A model generated the notes under the pieces. It did not search any database. It was not told the DNA's origin and was given only the letters and a program-made list of their open reading frames with translations. DNA of 64,000 nt from Novosphingobium aquimarinum (lineage in GTDB: Bacteria; Pseudomonadota; Alphaproteobacteria; Sphingomonadales; Sphingomonadaceae), in the NCBI RefSeq assembly GCF_009746585.1, contig NZ_WRPO01000016.1, positions 1 through 64,000 on the forward strand, written 5' to 3'. The position numbers were made by a program, and so were the translations under genes. Every line of letters starts with the position of its first letter. Positions within the stretch are counted from its first letter, which is position 1. Below, in pieces: positions 1-8,575 of the stretch.

Positions 1-56
1 TCCAGTGCGACCTTGGCCTTAAAATCGGCGCTGTAGCGCTTCCTCGTCGTCTTCAT
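1..56 (-). CDS. IS3-family transposase OrfA, 5' end only (cut by window edge)
   Basis: Reading the minus strand from an ATG at 56 gives MKTTRKRYSADFKAKVAL, which continues off the window. This matches the start of the small helix-turn-helix OrfA protein of IS3-family insertion sequences (pattern KRYSAEFKAKVALEA). OrfA binds the IS ends and is normally joined to the DDE integrase OrfB by a -1 frameshift, but only 18 codons are visible here. The sequence upstream of the ATG ends in a plausible terminal repeat at about 116. Identification rests on a short but characteristic N-terminus. Confidence 0.72.
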   Translation of the reverse strand, partial: MKTTRKRYSADFKAKVAL

Positions 57-116
57 TCCCGTACCAATCCATCAGGTCGGGAGTAGCTTAACACCCTGTC
101 CAGAAAACCGGCACCA
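57..116 (-). mobile_element. Probable end of the IS3-type element (non-coding end and terminal repeat)
   Basis: Read on the minus strand, a TGGTGCCGGTTTTCTGGACA segment begins at 116 and leads to the transposase ATG at 56. IS3-family elements begin with TG and have imperfect terminal repeats of 20-40 bp, so 116 is a plausible outer boundary. The other end lies outside the window, so neither the inverted repeat nor a target-site duplication can be checked. Confidence 0.45.
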
Positions 117-371
117 TCTCACAGGTAACGTCATCGGGCTTCTGAATGGCCGATTTGTCGGCGGCTTCGGGCGGTGGATTGAGTGTCCTCATGGCCGGCA
201 GCAGGCGACCAGAATGCGTCGTTCAGTTCGGCCATCCGAGTAGTGCGCTTCTGGCAGAAGCTGTCGATGATGCGTTCCTAAGCGGATCGTCGGCAACGCG
301 GCCAACGTCGTCCGTCCGGGCAAGGTTTAGCGTGTACCAAAAGTTGCCTTTCAATAATGAACCAGCGACGC
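117..371. other. Gap between IS end and TetR gene; no recognisable gene
   Basis: About 255 bp with no supported gene. A plus-strand open frame (146-394) and a short minus-strand open stretch (ERIIDSFCQKRTTRMAELND at roughly 275-215) are both unremarkable. The latter has the look of a decayed transposase-like or integrase-like piece, but I cannot assign it. Most likely this is debris next to the insertion sequence. Confidence 0.4.
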
Positions 372-977
372 TTATGCTGCGCAGCCGTTCATAAAAATCT
401 GCAGCGCAAATCCAATCCGATCCTCGATGTCATGGATTTCTCGCGCCACATCGACGCCGAGCGCGGCGTCGTGCATCGCCTCAGAGAAGACCATCGTCAA
501 TAGCGTACGCGCTGCGCGGTTCAGGTCAGCCATGACGATCTCACCGGCAGCGCATCCGTCGCGCAAGATCGCTTCCAGCGGCGCGATCACGCCTCGCGCC
601 ATTGCATCCGCATAACCGTTGGCGATTTGCGGGAAGCGAATGCCGTCCCGCATCATCACGCGGTAGAAGGCGATGCCATCATCGGAGAAGGCTAGCGCGC
701 CGAACCCAAGCAGGAAGAGTCTGAGCCGCTCCGCACATGGCGTGCCGGGCGAGGCGGCGGCTTGGGCTGTATAAACGGTGGCGCCGACCCGTTCCTCGGC
801 GGTCGACAGGAACAGATCCTCCTTCGACGCCACGAACCGATAGACGGTCTTTTTCGACATGCCCGCCGCGCGTGCGATCCGGCCGATATTGGCGCCCTCA
901 AAGCCTCGCGCCGCGAACTCGTCGATCGCCGCCCGCCTCAGCTTCTCCAGGCTCCTCACCTCATCGAGCGGTTCCAC
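372..977 (-). CDS. TetR/AcrR-family transcriptional regulator
   Basis: A 201-residue protein with the TetR N-terminal helix-turn-helix. Residues about 10-60 (AAIDEFAARGFEGANIGRIA, then AAGMSKKTVYRFVASKEDLF) are typical of the DNA-binding domain. The remainder is the helical ligand-binding and dimerisation domain. The chosen GTG start at 977 has an AAGGAG ribosome site about 10 nt upstream. The gene is divergent from a CYP102-type P450, with a 26-bp palindrome between them. In Bacillus megaterium the CYP102 fusion is repressed by the TetR-family protein Bm3R1, so a repressor released by fatty acids or xenobiotics is a reasonable inference. The ligand is unknown. Confidence 0.9.
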   Translation of the reverse strand: MEPLDEVRSLEKLRRAAIDEFAARGFEGANIGRIARAAGMSKKTVYRFVASKEDLFLSTAEERVGATVYTAQAAASPGTPCAERLRLFLLGFGALAFSDDGIAFYRVMMRDGIRFPQIANGYADAMARGVIAPLEAILRDGCAAGEIVMADLNRAARTLLTMVFSEAMHDAALGVDVAREIHDIEDRIGFALQIFMNGCAA

Positions 978-1018
978 AGGCTGTCATCTCCTTGCAGCGC
1001 CGCGATCTCATACCACAT

Positions 1019-1044
1019 CCGTGGAAACCAACTGGTTTCCACGG
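1019..1044. promoter_or_regulatory. 26-bp perfect palindrome, probable TetR operator
   Basis: Two 12-bp arms, CCGTGGAAACCA (1019-1030) and TGGTTTCCACGG (1033-1044), are exact reverse complements around a 2-bp centre. The site lies in the 184-bp divergent gap between the TetR gene (start 977) and the P450 fusion (start 1162). TetR-family dimers bind palindromes of this size, usually next to their own gene. A degenerate half-site (CGTGGAAATG, 1061-1070) follows on the same strand. The assignment as operator is inference from symmetry and position. Confidence 0.75.
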
Positions 1045-1161
1045 CGTTGTGCGGGCTGGACGTGGAAATGCCGTCTGGCGGCATCCCTGTCCATCCTCGC
1101 TGCCGAGCGAGGGGCCGCGGTTGAGCGCGGCGCCTGCGGGCACACGGAGGAAGGAAGGAAT

Positions 1162-4100
1162 ATGTCAGTGTCGATACCTCAGCCCCGCGGTCTTCCCCTG
1201 ATCGGCAACATCGCCGACATCGATCGCAACGCGCCCATACAAAGCTTGATGCGCCTTGCGCGAATTCACGGGCCGTTCTTCCGGATGACGTTCTTCGACA
1301 GGGAGATCTACATTGCGGGTTCACAGGCACTGGTCGACGAACTGTGCGATGAAAGCCGGTTCCAGAAAGCACTGCATCCGCCGCTCAAGGAACTGCGAGC
1401 GCTGGCTGGCGACGCGTTGTTTACCGCCTATACCGAAGAGCCAAATTGGGAAAAGGCGCATCGCCTCCTGATGCCCGCGTTCGGCCCTGTCGGAGTGCGC
1501 GGCATGTTCGACCGCATGCTCGACATCGCCGAACAGATGTTCGTCCGTTGGGAGCGTTTCGGCCCGGACGCGGTCATCGATGTGGCCGACAACATGACCC
1601 GGCTGACGCTCGATACGATCGCGCTTTGTGCATTCGACTACCGCTTCAACAGCTTCTATCAGAACGAAATGCACCCCTTCGTGGCGGCGATGGTTCGTGC
1701 GCTTGAGGACTCCGGCCAGCGCGCACAGCGGCCCGACCTGATGAAAAATCTGATGGTCGCCTCCAAGCATCGCCTTGCTGCCGACCAGGCTGTGCTGGAA
1801 GGGGTAGCGCGCCAGCTGGTCGAGGAGCGACGGCGCAATCCCGAGCGCGGCAGCCAACAGGACCTGCTCGGCATCATGCTTGAAGGCGCCGACCCGGTTA
1901 CCGGCGAAAAGCTGAGCGACCAGAACATCATCCATCAGATGATTACCTTCCTGGTCGCAGGACACGAGACGACCAGCGGCCTGCTGTCTTTCGCCACGCA
2001 CCTGTTGTTGGAAAACCCTGGTGTCTTACAGGAAGCTCGTCGCGTTATCGGCGAGGTGCTCGGCTCCGAAACACCGCGGGTCGAGGACCTCGATAAGCTA
2101 CGTTACATCGATCAAATCCTGATGGAGACCTTGCGGATCTGGCCGACGGCGCCTGCCTTCGCGGTAACGCCGACCGCCACAACCATGATCGGTGGCCAAT
2201 ACCCACTTGAGCCAGGTGATCTGGTGCTCGTGCTCGAGCCCATTCTTCACCGCGATCCTGCCGTGTGGGGAACGGATGTCGAGGCATTCCGGCCTGAGCG
2301 TTTCGCGCCCGACGCGGTGGCGGCGCGGCCGGCCAATGCGTGGAAACCGTTCGGCAACGGCAAGCGGGCGTGCATCGGCCGCGCTTTCGCCCTTCAGGAA
2401 GCGAAGCTGGTCCTCACCATGATGCTGCAACGCTTTGATTTGTCGCTGGTCGATCCAGGCTACCGGCTCGAGGTGGTCGAGACGCTGACCCTCAAGCCGC
2501 ACGGACTGACTGTTCGCGCCCGAAGCCGTGGCATCGTAGCGCCGCATCAGCGCAGTGTCACGCCGACCATACCGCCCCGTCCGCTCACGCAGGCGAAACC
2601 CGAACCGGCGCCGGGTGCAACGCCGTTGCTCGTCCTGTTCGGGAGCAACACCGGAACGGCCGAGGCCTTTGCAAATCGAGTCGCGAACGAGGCATTGGGA
2701 TATGGTTTTGCGCCAGTCCTCGCACCGCTCGACGATTATGCCGGCAAGCTTCCCGACAAGGGCGCTCTGGTCCTGGTCACCGCATCCTATGAGGGGCAGC
2801 CGCCCGACAATGCCGGTCAGTTCGTGGCATGGGTTGAGGAACTCGGCGCCGACGCGCTGGGCGGCCTTCGCTTCGCAGTATTCGGTTGCGGCAACCGCCA
2901 ATGGTCGCGGACCTATCAGGCCGTTCCCCAGCGCGTCGATGCGGCACTGGAGAAGGCGGGGGCGGCGCGGGTCATCAAGCGGGGCGAAGGCGATGCCGAT
3001 AGCGACTTGTTCGGCGCGTTCGACGCCTGGCTGCCCAAGCTTTGGGAGGACCTTGGCGCCGCCTTCGGACAAGAGCCCTCAACGGAGATCACCAACAATC
3101 CCCTGACAGTGGAAGTCCTGCGTAATGCTCGCACCGAGGCGTTGCGGCTTACCGAGATGGATCAGGCGACCGTGGTCGAAAATCGCGAATTGGTCGCGAT
3201 CGACGCTCCAGGCGCGCGATCCAAACGCCATATCGAAATCGCCCTACCGTCGGGGATGACCTACCGAGCGGGCGACTATCTAGCAGTGCTGGCGCGCAAT
3301 CCGGACGCGCAAATCGACCGGGTGCTGCGCCGCTTCGGCTTGCCCGCCGATGCCCAGCTGATGCTGGAGCGCGCGGGAGCGAACCAGGCTGGAGCCCTGC
3401 CGCTCGGCCGACCGGTTGCGGCCGTCGATTTGCTCGCAAACTATGTCGAACTCGGCCAGCCGGCCACCCGCGCCCAAGTGACAGCGCTTGCGGCAGCGAC
3501 CCGCTGTCCGCCGGAAAAGGCGCCGCTGGAGCGGCTGGCCGGTGACGAGTATGAAGCGGAGGTTCTTGGCCGGCGGGTCAGCGTTATCGACCTGCTCGAT
3601 CGCTTTCAATCCTGCGATCTCTCGCTTGCCGTCTATCTGTCCATGCTGCCGCCACTGCGGGCGCGACAATATTCGATCTCGTCGAGTCCGCTCTGGCGCG
3701 AGGATCATCTGACCCTGACAGTCGCCGTGCTCGACCAGCCGGCCCAATCGGGCATCGGCCGTTTTCAGGGCGTCGCCTCGACGTACCTCGCCGAGCTGGA
3801 AGCCGGCGCGCGGCTCTCGGTCGTTGTGCGCCCCTCGCATGTCGCCTTTCATCCGCCGGAGGATCCGCAGACCCCAATCATTCTCGTCTGCGCTGGGACT
3901 GGCATCGCGCCGTTTCGTGGCTTCATCCAGGAGCGCGCCATCCAGAAGGCAGCAGGCCAGTCCGTGGGACCGGCGCTGCTCTTCTTCGGTATCGATCACC
4001 CTGAGGTCGATTTCCTCTACCGCGACGAGCTAGCCCAGTGGCAGAAGCAGGGCGTGGTCGAGGTGCTGACGGCCTTTTCCGCGGCACCCGAAGGCGACAT

Positions 4101-4332
4101 CGCCTATGTCCAGCACCGTCTGTGGCAGGAGCGGACGCGCGTCGCCGAACTGTTCCTGCAGGGCGCAACGGTCTTCGTCTGCGGCGACGGGCGTCATATG
4201 GCCCCGGCAGTGCGCGAAACCTTCCTGCGCATCTACCGCGATGTGACTGGCGCGAGCGAGGATGCGGCGGCGGCTTGGGCGGATCAGATGGAGCGTGATC
4301 ATGCGCGCTACGTCTCGGACGTGTTCGCCTGA
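1162..4332 (+). CDS. Self-sufficient cytochrome P450:NADPH-P450 reductase fusion (CYP102/BM3 type)
   Basis: A 1056-residue single-chain monooxygenase. By family it hydroxylates medium/long-chain fatty acids or similar hydrophobic substrates using NADPH and O2, in the cytosol. The heme domain spans about 1-460, with I-helix AGHETTSG (Thr270) and heme loop FGNGKRACIGRAF (Cys404 ligand). The FMN flavodoxin domain covers about 490-640 and starts at LFGSNTGTAEAF. The FAD motif RQYSISSS is near 835, and the NADPH motif CAGTGIAPFRG is near 910. It ends SDVFA, like BM3. The ATG at 1162 was preferred over upstream in-frame codons because AGGAAGGAA precedes it and SVSIPQPRGLPLIGN aligns with the CYP102 start. 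It is divergent from a TetR regulator and near an IS end, which suggests acquisition. Subfamily and substrate are undetermined. Confidence 0.95.
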   Translation: MSVSIPQPRGLPLIGNIADIDRNAPIQSLMRLARIHGPFFRMTFFDREIYIAGSQALVDELCDESRFQKALHPPLKELRALAGDALFTAYTEEPNWEKAHRLLMPAFGPVGVRGMFDRMLDIAEQMFVRWERFGPDAVIDVADNMTRLTLDTIALCAFDYRFNSFYQNEMHPFVAAMVRALEDSGQRAQRPDLMKNLMVASKHRLAADQAVLEGVARQLVEERRRNPERGSQQDLLGIMLEGADPVTGEKLSDQNIIHQMITFLVAGHETTSGLLSFATHLLLENPGVLQEARRVIGEVLGSETPRVEDLDKLRYIDQILMETLRIWPTAPAFAVTPTATTMIGGQYPLEPGDLVLVLEPILHRDPAVWGTDVEAFRPERFAPDAVAARPANAWKPFGNGKRACIGRAFALQEAKLVLTMMLQRFDLSLVDPGYRLEVVETLTLKPHGLTVRARSRGIVAPHQRSVTPTIPPRPLTQAKPEPAPGATPLLVLFGSNTGTAEAFANRVANEALGYGFAPVLAPLDDYAGKLPDKGALVLVTASYEGQPPDNAGQFVAWVEELGADALGGLRFAVFGCGNRQWSRTYQAVPQRVDAALEKAGAARVIKRGEGDADSDLFGAFDAWLPKLWEDLGAAFGQEPSTEITNNPLTVEVLRNARTEALRLTEMDQATVVENRELVAIDAPGARSKRHIEIALPSGMTYRAGDYLAVLARNPDAQIDRVLRRFGLPADAQLMLERAGANQAGALPLGRPVAAVDLLANYVELGQPATRAQVTALAAATRCPPEKAPLERLAGDEYEAEVLGRRVSVIDLLDRFQSCDLSLAVYLSMLPPLRARQYSISSSPLWREDHLTLTVAVLDQPAQSGIGRFQGVASTYLAELEAGARLSVVVRPSHVAFHPPEDPQTPIILVCAGTGIAPFRGFIQERAIQKAAGQSVGPALLFFGIDHPEVDFLYRDELAQWQKQGVVEVLTAFSAAPEGDIAYVQHRLWQERTRVAELFLQGATVFVCGDGRHMAPAVRETFLRIYRDVTGASEDAAAAWADQMERDHARYVSDVFA

Positions 4333-5089
4333 ATCAGCTGAATTGGTGTTGCCCCAGAAGCGAGCGGTAAACCGTCTGTACTGAAATCGGCGCCGTCACT
4401 AGTCCGTGATGCGGGACCGCACGAAGCTAAAAGTCCGCTTTCGCCAGAAGCAGCTATTCGCCGTCAGCGCAGTGAACGGCGGAAAAGTCCCAGACTCGGT
4501 CGATGGCTTCAGCGCGCTCACCTGCCAAATCATGGCATGCACCCAAGAGCTGCCTCGAAAAGCTACCTTGGCTGCTACGACGACGTATCTTTCCAGCAGC
4601 GAATCACCGCGCGTTTCCCAGTCCGCGGCAATCCAATGCCATCCGCAGATTGCCGGGACAAAGTTGGGGGGTCAAGTTTGAGGTGGGCCCAAGCAAAGCA
4701 TTCAATTAGCGATCATAAATTGACCAATTGGCTTCCTGCTTCCTGCTTCCTGCTTCCTGCTTCCCGCTTCCCGCTACCCGCTCCAGCGCCGCCAGGTCCG
4801 AGCGGATCGCTCAGGGGGCTAGCGGTATCGCCGCTACGCGCCCGCCAATCGACGACCGGTTCCGTCCGATCACCTCTTCAGACGATCGCACCTCGGGTGA
4901 GTTCTGACATCGGGTCACCCGTTCGGCTGTCCTACAAGGGCAGGATCTGCCACGCTCGTGCAGCAAATCCGCTCTTTCCCATCGTCGTCAGCCAGCAGCA
5001 CCGCCGCGCGCGAATCTGCGCCCTAGCGAAAACTCGTTACGCGCCAGGTGGGCGAACTTCGTGAAGTTCCGAAGGGATCGGGCAGCCGG
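4333..5089. other. 757-bp stretch without a recognisable gene
   Basis: Between the P450 fusion and the TlpA-like gene I find no coding region I can support. Open frames here (for example 4406-4681) have no family resemblance, no ribosome site and frame-independent composition. It contains a run of 7-bp tandem repeats (4731-4786). It marks the junction between the accessory block and core genes and may include decayed mobile DNA. Confidence 0.6.
4731..4786. repeat. 7-bp tandem repeat, GCTTCCT x4 then degenerate units
   Basis: Four exact copies of GCTTCCT are followed by GCTTCCC, GCTTCCC, GCTACCC and GCTCCAG, giving eight head-to-tail units. The array lies in non-coding DNA and is the kind of heptamer array that changes copy number by slippage. 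No regulatory role is evident. Confidence 0.85.
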
Positions 5090-5656
5090 TCAGCCGGCCT
5101 CGTTCAGCAGCGCGGCGGCTTCCTTGCTGTCCCACTCGTTGCCGCCGACGTAGCGCCACACTTCCTGGCCTTGCGCGTCGTAGAGGATCGTCGTCGGGAG
5201 CACGCCGCCGCCATAAGCGAAAGCGAGGTCGTTTTCCGGGTCGAGCCAGGCCGGAAGGTTCGCGCCGCCCTTGTCCTTCAGGAACGGGGCGACTTCCTCG
5301 GGCTTGCCCATGTCCTGCGAAACGGTGACGACGCGCAGCTTGCCGGCGCCGGCGATGGTATTGAGCGTCGGCAGTTCGGCGATGCACGGCGCGCACCAGG
5401 TCGCCCACAAGTTGATCAGCACCGGTTCGCCCTTGAGCGAAGCCAGCGACAAGCTTTCGTCGCTCGCATTCTTGACCGTCAGGCTGGGCAGGGGCTCGCC
5501 CGCATGGCTGCGATCGAGTTTGTCGCTGACCGGCGCGGCGGAAGCCGGTTTGGCGGTCGCTTGCTTCGGTTGCGCCGCGGGTTCGGCTCCCCTATCGCAG
5601 CCGCCGATCAGGACGGTACAACCAAGGACGGCGAGCTTGAGCGAACGGGATAGCAT
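5090..5656 (-). CDS. TlpA/ResA-like thioredoxin-fold lipoprotein (thiol-disulfide oxidoreductase)
   Basis: A 188-residue protein. The N-terminus is a lipoprotein signal ([10 protein letters not shown], lipid-attachment Cys20), so it should sit on the periplasmic side of a membrane. After a low-complexity Ala/Pro linker (20-50), a thioredoxin fold contains the active site WATWCAPC (Cys88, Cys91). TlpA/ResA proteins reduce disulfides on apocytochromes or copper-centre proteins, but the partner is unknown here. The ATG at 5656 was chosen because the lipobox follows at the right distance. It is divergent from argH with only 16 bp between the two start codons. Confidence 0.88.
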   Translation of the reverse strand: MLSRSLKLAVLGCTVLIGGCDRGAEPAAQPKQATAKPASAAPVSDKLDRSHAGEPLPSLTVKNASDESLSLASLKGEPVLINLWATWCAPCIAELPTLNTIAGAGKLRVVTVSQDMGKPEEVAPFLKDKGGANLPAWLDPENDLAFAYGGGVLPTTILYDAQGQEVWRYVGGNEWDSKEAAALLNEAG

Positions 5657-5672
5657 TTCAGGTTCCAACCAA

Positions 5673-7046
5673 ATGTGGGGGGGCAGGTTCGCGGAAGGGC
5701 CGTCCGCGATCATGCGCGAGATAAATGCCTCGATCCCGTTCGACAAGGCGTTGTGGCAGCAGGACATCGCTGCGAGCAAGGCGCATGTCGCGATGCTGGG
5801 CGCGATGGGGATCGTTTCGTCGGACGATGCCGTCACGATCGCGCAGGGTCTGGATACCGTCGCCGGCGAATACGAAGCCAGTGGAGTGCCCGAGGACTGG
5901 GACCTCGAGGACATCCACATGACCACCGAGTCCCGTCTCGCCGAACTGATCGGGCCGGTGGCGGGACGGCTCCACACAGCCCGCTCGCGCAATGATCAGG
6001 TGGCGACCGATTTCCGCTTGTGGGTGCGCGATGCGATCGATCAGGCCGATGCGGGGCTCGAAGCGCTGCAACAGGCGCTGGTGCGCCGCGCGGGCGAGCA
6101 TGCGGGCTCCATCATGCCCGGCTTCACCCACTTGCAGACCGCGCAGCCGGTCACGCTCGGCCATCACCTCATGGCCTATTACGAGATGGTCTCGCGCGAT
6201 CGCTCGCGCTTTGCCGATGCGCGCGTGCGGCTCAATCGCTGTCCGTTGGGTTCGGCGGCGCTCGCGGGCACCGGCTTTCCGATCGACCGCGAGATGACCG
6301 CGCAAGCGCTGGGCTTCGACGGGCCGACCGCGAACAGCCTCGATTCGGTCTCCGACCGCGACTTCGCGCTCGATTTCCTGATGGCCGCCAGCCAGTGCGC
6401 GCTGCATCTCTCGCGCCTCGCCGAGGAGTTCATCATCTGGGCCAGCCAGCCCTTCGGCTTCGCCGCGCTGCCCGATGCGCTTTCGACCGGCAGCTCGATC
6501 ATGCCGCAGAAGAAGAACCCCGATGCCGCCGAACTGGTGCGCGGTCATGCGGGGCGGATCACCGGCTGCCTCGTCTCGCTGATGATGACGATGAAAGGCC
6601 TGCCGCTCGCCTATTCGAAGGACATGCAGGACGATAAGCCGCCGGTGTTCGAAGCGGCCGGGCTGCTTGCGCTCTCGATCGCGGCGATGACAGGCATGGT
6701 CGCGGACACCCATTTCCGCCCCGAGCGCATGCGCCAGGCTGCCGAACTGGGCTATGCCACCGCTACCGATCTGGCCGACTGGCTCGTGCGCGAGGGCGAC
6801 ATTCCCTTCCGCGAGGCGCATCACATCACCGGCGCCGCGGTGAAGCTGGCGGAGAGCCGGGGCATGGCGCTCGACCAATTGCCGCTCGAGGACTTGAAAG
6901 CCATCGACAGCCGCATCGACGAACGCGTATTCTCCGCGCTCTCGGTCGAGGCATCGGTGGCGGCGCGCAAGTCCCACGGCGGCACCGCGCCCGATCAGGT
7001 TCGCGAACGCGTCGCCGAGGCGCGGACCGCGCTGGGAATGGAGTGA
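5673..7046 (+). CDS. argH: Argininosuccinate lyase
   Basis: 457 residues, the usual ArgH length. It catalyses the last step of arginine synthesis, argininosuccinate to arginine plus fumarate. The start [14 protein letters not shown] is the family's conserved N-terminus. Other signatures are [16 protein letters not shown] and the superfamily motif [12 protein letters not shown], which carries the catalytic serine of the mobile loop. The ATG at 5673 fits the family start exactly, although an in-frame TTG lies about 13 codons upstream, inside the divergent gene's leader. It overlaps the following lipoprotein gene by 4 nt (GTGA), suggesting an argH-lipoprotein-lysA operon. Confidence 0.97.
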   Translation: MWGGRFAEGPSAIMREINASIPFDKALWQQDIAASKAHVAMLGAMGIVSSDDAVTIAQGLDTVAGEYEASGVPEDWDLEDIHMTTESRLAELIGPVAGRLHTARSRNDQVATDFRLWVRDAIDQADAGLEALQQALVRRAGEHAGSIMPGFTHLQTAQPVTLGHHLMAYYEMVSRDRSRFADARVRLNRCPLGSAALAGTGFPIDREMTAQALGFDGPTANSLDSVSDRDFALDFLMAASQCALHLSRLAEEFIIWASQPFGFAALPDALSTGSSIMPQKKNPDAAELVRGHAGRITGCLVSLMMTMKGLPLAYSKDMQDDKPPVFEAAGLLALSIAAMTGMVADTHFRPERMRQAAELGYATATDLADWLVREGDIPFREAHHITGAAVKLAESRGMALDQLPLEDLKAIDSRIDERVFSALSVEASVAARKSHGGTAPDQVRERVAEARTALGME

Positions 7047-7294
7047 CGCAGTTGCGCAAGATCGTCGTTTCGCTGGTGCTGATCCCGTTGCTGGCGGCGT
7101 GCGGCACCAAATCGTCGCTGGGTCTGCGGCCCGGCCAGGAACTGCCGCCGGCCCCGTACGGTCGGGAGGCGCGGCTGACTGCGAACGAGCTGCTCGAAAC
7201 GCCGACGCTCGCGATTCCCGAGCGCAGCGTGGAACTCAGAACCCGGTCGGAGGAGCGCGAAGACGATCCCTACGACTTGCCGCCCCCCGAATAA
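7043..7294 (+). CDS. Small LptM-like lipoprotein between argH and lysA
   Basis: 83 residues. The signal peptide ends in lipobox LLAAC (Cys20), followed by [20 protein letters not shown]. This resembles the short lipoproteins with a C-G-x-K-x-x-L start (YifL/LptM family, linked to LPS-transporter assembly in E. coli), which are often encoded near lysA/dapF. The rest is charged and probably disordered, ending DLPPPE. The GTG start overlaps the argH stop (GTGA), and lysA begins 9 nt after its stop. The family link is an inference from the N-terminal motif and gene position. Confidence 0.75.
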   Translation: MTQLRKIVVSLVLIPLLAACGTKSSLGLRPGQELPPAPYGREARLTANELLETPTLAIPERSVELRTRSEEREDDPYDLPPPE

Positions 7295-7303
7295 CCGAGA
7301 CTC

Positions 7304-8563
7304 ATGGACCATTTTCACCTCAAGGACGGCGTGCTCCACGCCGAGGACGTGCCGCTGACCGCGATCGCCGATGCGGTGGGCACGCCCGTCTACGTCTATT
7401 CGCGGGCCACGCTTCAGCGCCACGCCCGCGTTTTTCGCGAGGCGCTGTCCGCGATCCCCCGCATCCACCTCGCTTTCGCAGTGAAGTCGAACCCCAATCT
7501 CGCGGTGCTGCGCGTGCTGCAGCGTGAGGGCTACGGTGCGGACGTGGTCTCGGCAGGCGAGATGCACCGCGCGCTGGCGGCGGGCATGGCGGGCGAGGAC
7601 ATCGTTTTTTCGGGTGTCGGCAAGACCGCGCGCGAGATGATCGAGGCGCTCGACGCCGGGTTGGGGCAATTCAACCTCGAAAGCGAGGAAGAGGGCGTCG
7701 AACTCGCCGCGATCGCCGCGTCGCGCGGGCAAGTCGCGACCGCGACGCTGCGAGTCAATCCCGATGTCGATGCGCGCACCCACGCCAAGATCTCGACCGG
7801 CAAGGCGGAGAACAAGTTCGGCGTTGCCTACGATGCGGCGCCCGGCATCTACGCGCGGCTCTCGGCGCTCGAGGGGCTGAACTTGCGCGGCCTCGCGGTG
7901 CACATCGGCAGCCAGATCGGCGATCTCGAGCCCTCGCGGCTCGCTTTCGCCAAGATGGGCAAGCTGATGCAGGAACTGCGCGGGCAGGGCCTCACAGTCA
8001 CGCACATGGATCTCGGCGGAGGGCTGGGCGTGCCGTACAAGGCGGAAGATGCACTGCCCGGACCGGGGGAATATGGCGCAATGGTGGCCGAAGCGACCAA
8101 GGACTGGGACGTCACCGTGATGTTCGAACCGGGTCGGATCATCACCGGCAATTCGGGCGTGCTGGTGACGCAGGTGATCCGCGTGAAGCCCGGCGCGATC
8201 AATCCCTTCGTGGTGGTCGACGCGGCGATGAACGACCTCGCGCGCCCAGCGATGTACGATGCCTGGCACGATTTCGCCGCTGTCGTGCCCACCGGGCAGC
8301 GAATGGCCGCCAATGTCGTCGGCCCGATCTGCGAAAGCTCGGACACTTTCGCCATGGGCCGCGACATCGATACGGTGAAGCCGGGCGATCTTGCCGTGTT
8401 CCGGACAGCCGGCGCTTATGGCGCGACGATGGCGAACACCTACAACTCGCGCCCGCTGGTGCCCGAAGTGCTGGTGGACGGCGACAAGTGGGCGGTCGTG
8501 GCCGACCGGATCGAGCCGGCGACGATCCTCGCTGCAGAGCGCGTGCCCGATTGGCTTGGGTAG
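7304..8563 (+). CDS. lysA: Diaminopimelate decarboxylase
   Basis: 419 residues. A PLP enzyme converting meso-diaminopimelate to L-lysine, the last step of lysine synthesis. It is a group IV decarboxylase: TIM-barrel PLP domain with Lys61 in AVKSNPN, HIGSQIG, and phosphate-binding glycines in DLGGGLGVPY. EPGR follows, then the C-terminal beta domain with CESSDTFA, whose Cys comes from the partner subunit active site. It is probably co-transcribed with argH and the small lipoprotein. Confidence 0.96.
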   Translation: MDHFHLKDGVLHAEDVPLTAIADAVGTPVYVYSRATLQRHARVFREALSAIPRIHLAFAVKSNPNLAVLRVLQREGYGADVVSAGEMHRALAAGMAGEDIVFSGVGKTAREMIEALDAGLGQFNLESEEEGVELAAIAASRGQVATATLRVNPDVDARTHAKISTGKAENKFGVAYDAAPGIYARLSALEGLNLRGLAVHIGSQIGDLEPSRLAFAKMGKLMQELRGQGLTVTHMDLGGGLGVPYKAEDALPGPGEYGAMVAEATKDWDVTVMFEPGRIITGNSGVLVTQVIRVKPGAINPFVVVDAAMNDLARPAMYDAWHDFAAVVPTGQRMAANVVGPICESSDTFAMGRDIDTVKPGDLAVFRTAGAYGATMANTYNSRPLVPEVLVDGDKWAVVADRIEPATILAAERVPDWLG

Positions 8564-8575
8564 GCGACTCGCAGG

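Noticed and set aside
146..394. 82-codon plus-strand open frame near the IS end
   Set aside because: No family pattern, and it runs into the TetR gene antisense. Probably non-coding debris.
4406..5064. Overlapping short open frames in the gap after the P450 fusion
   Set aside because: No ribosome sites, no motifs, and several frames are equally open. They include the 7-bp repeat.
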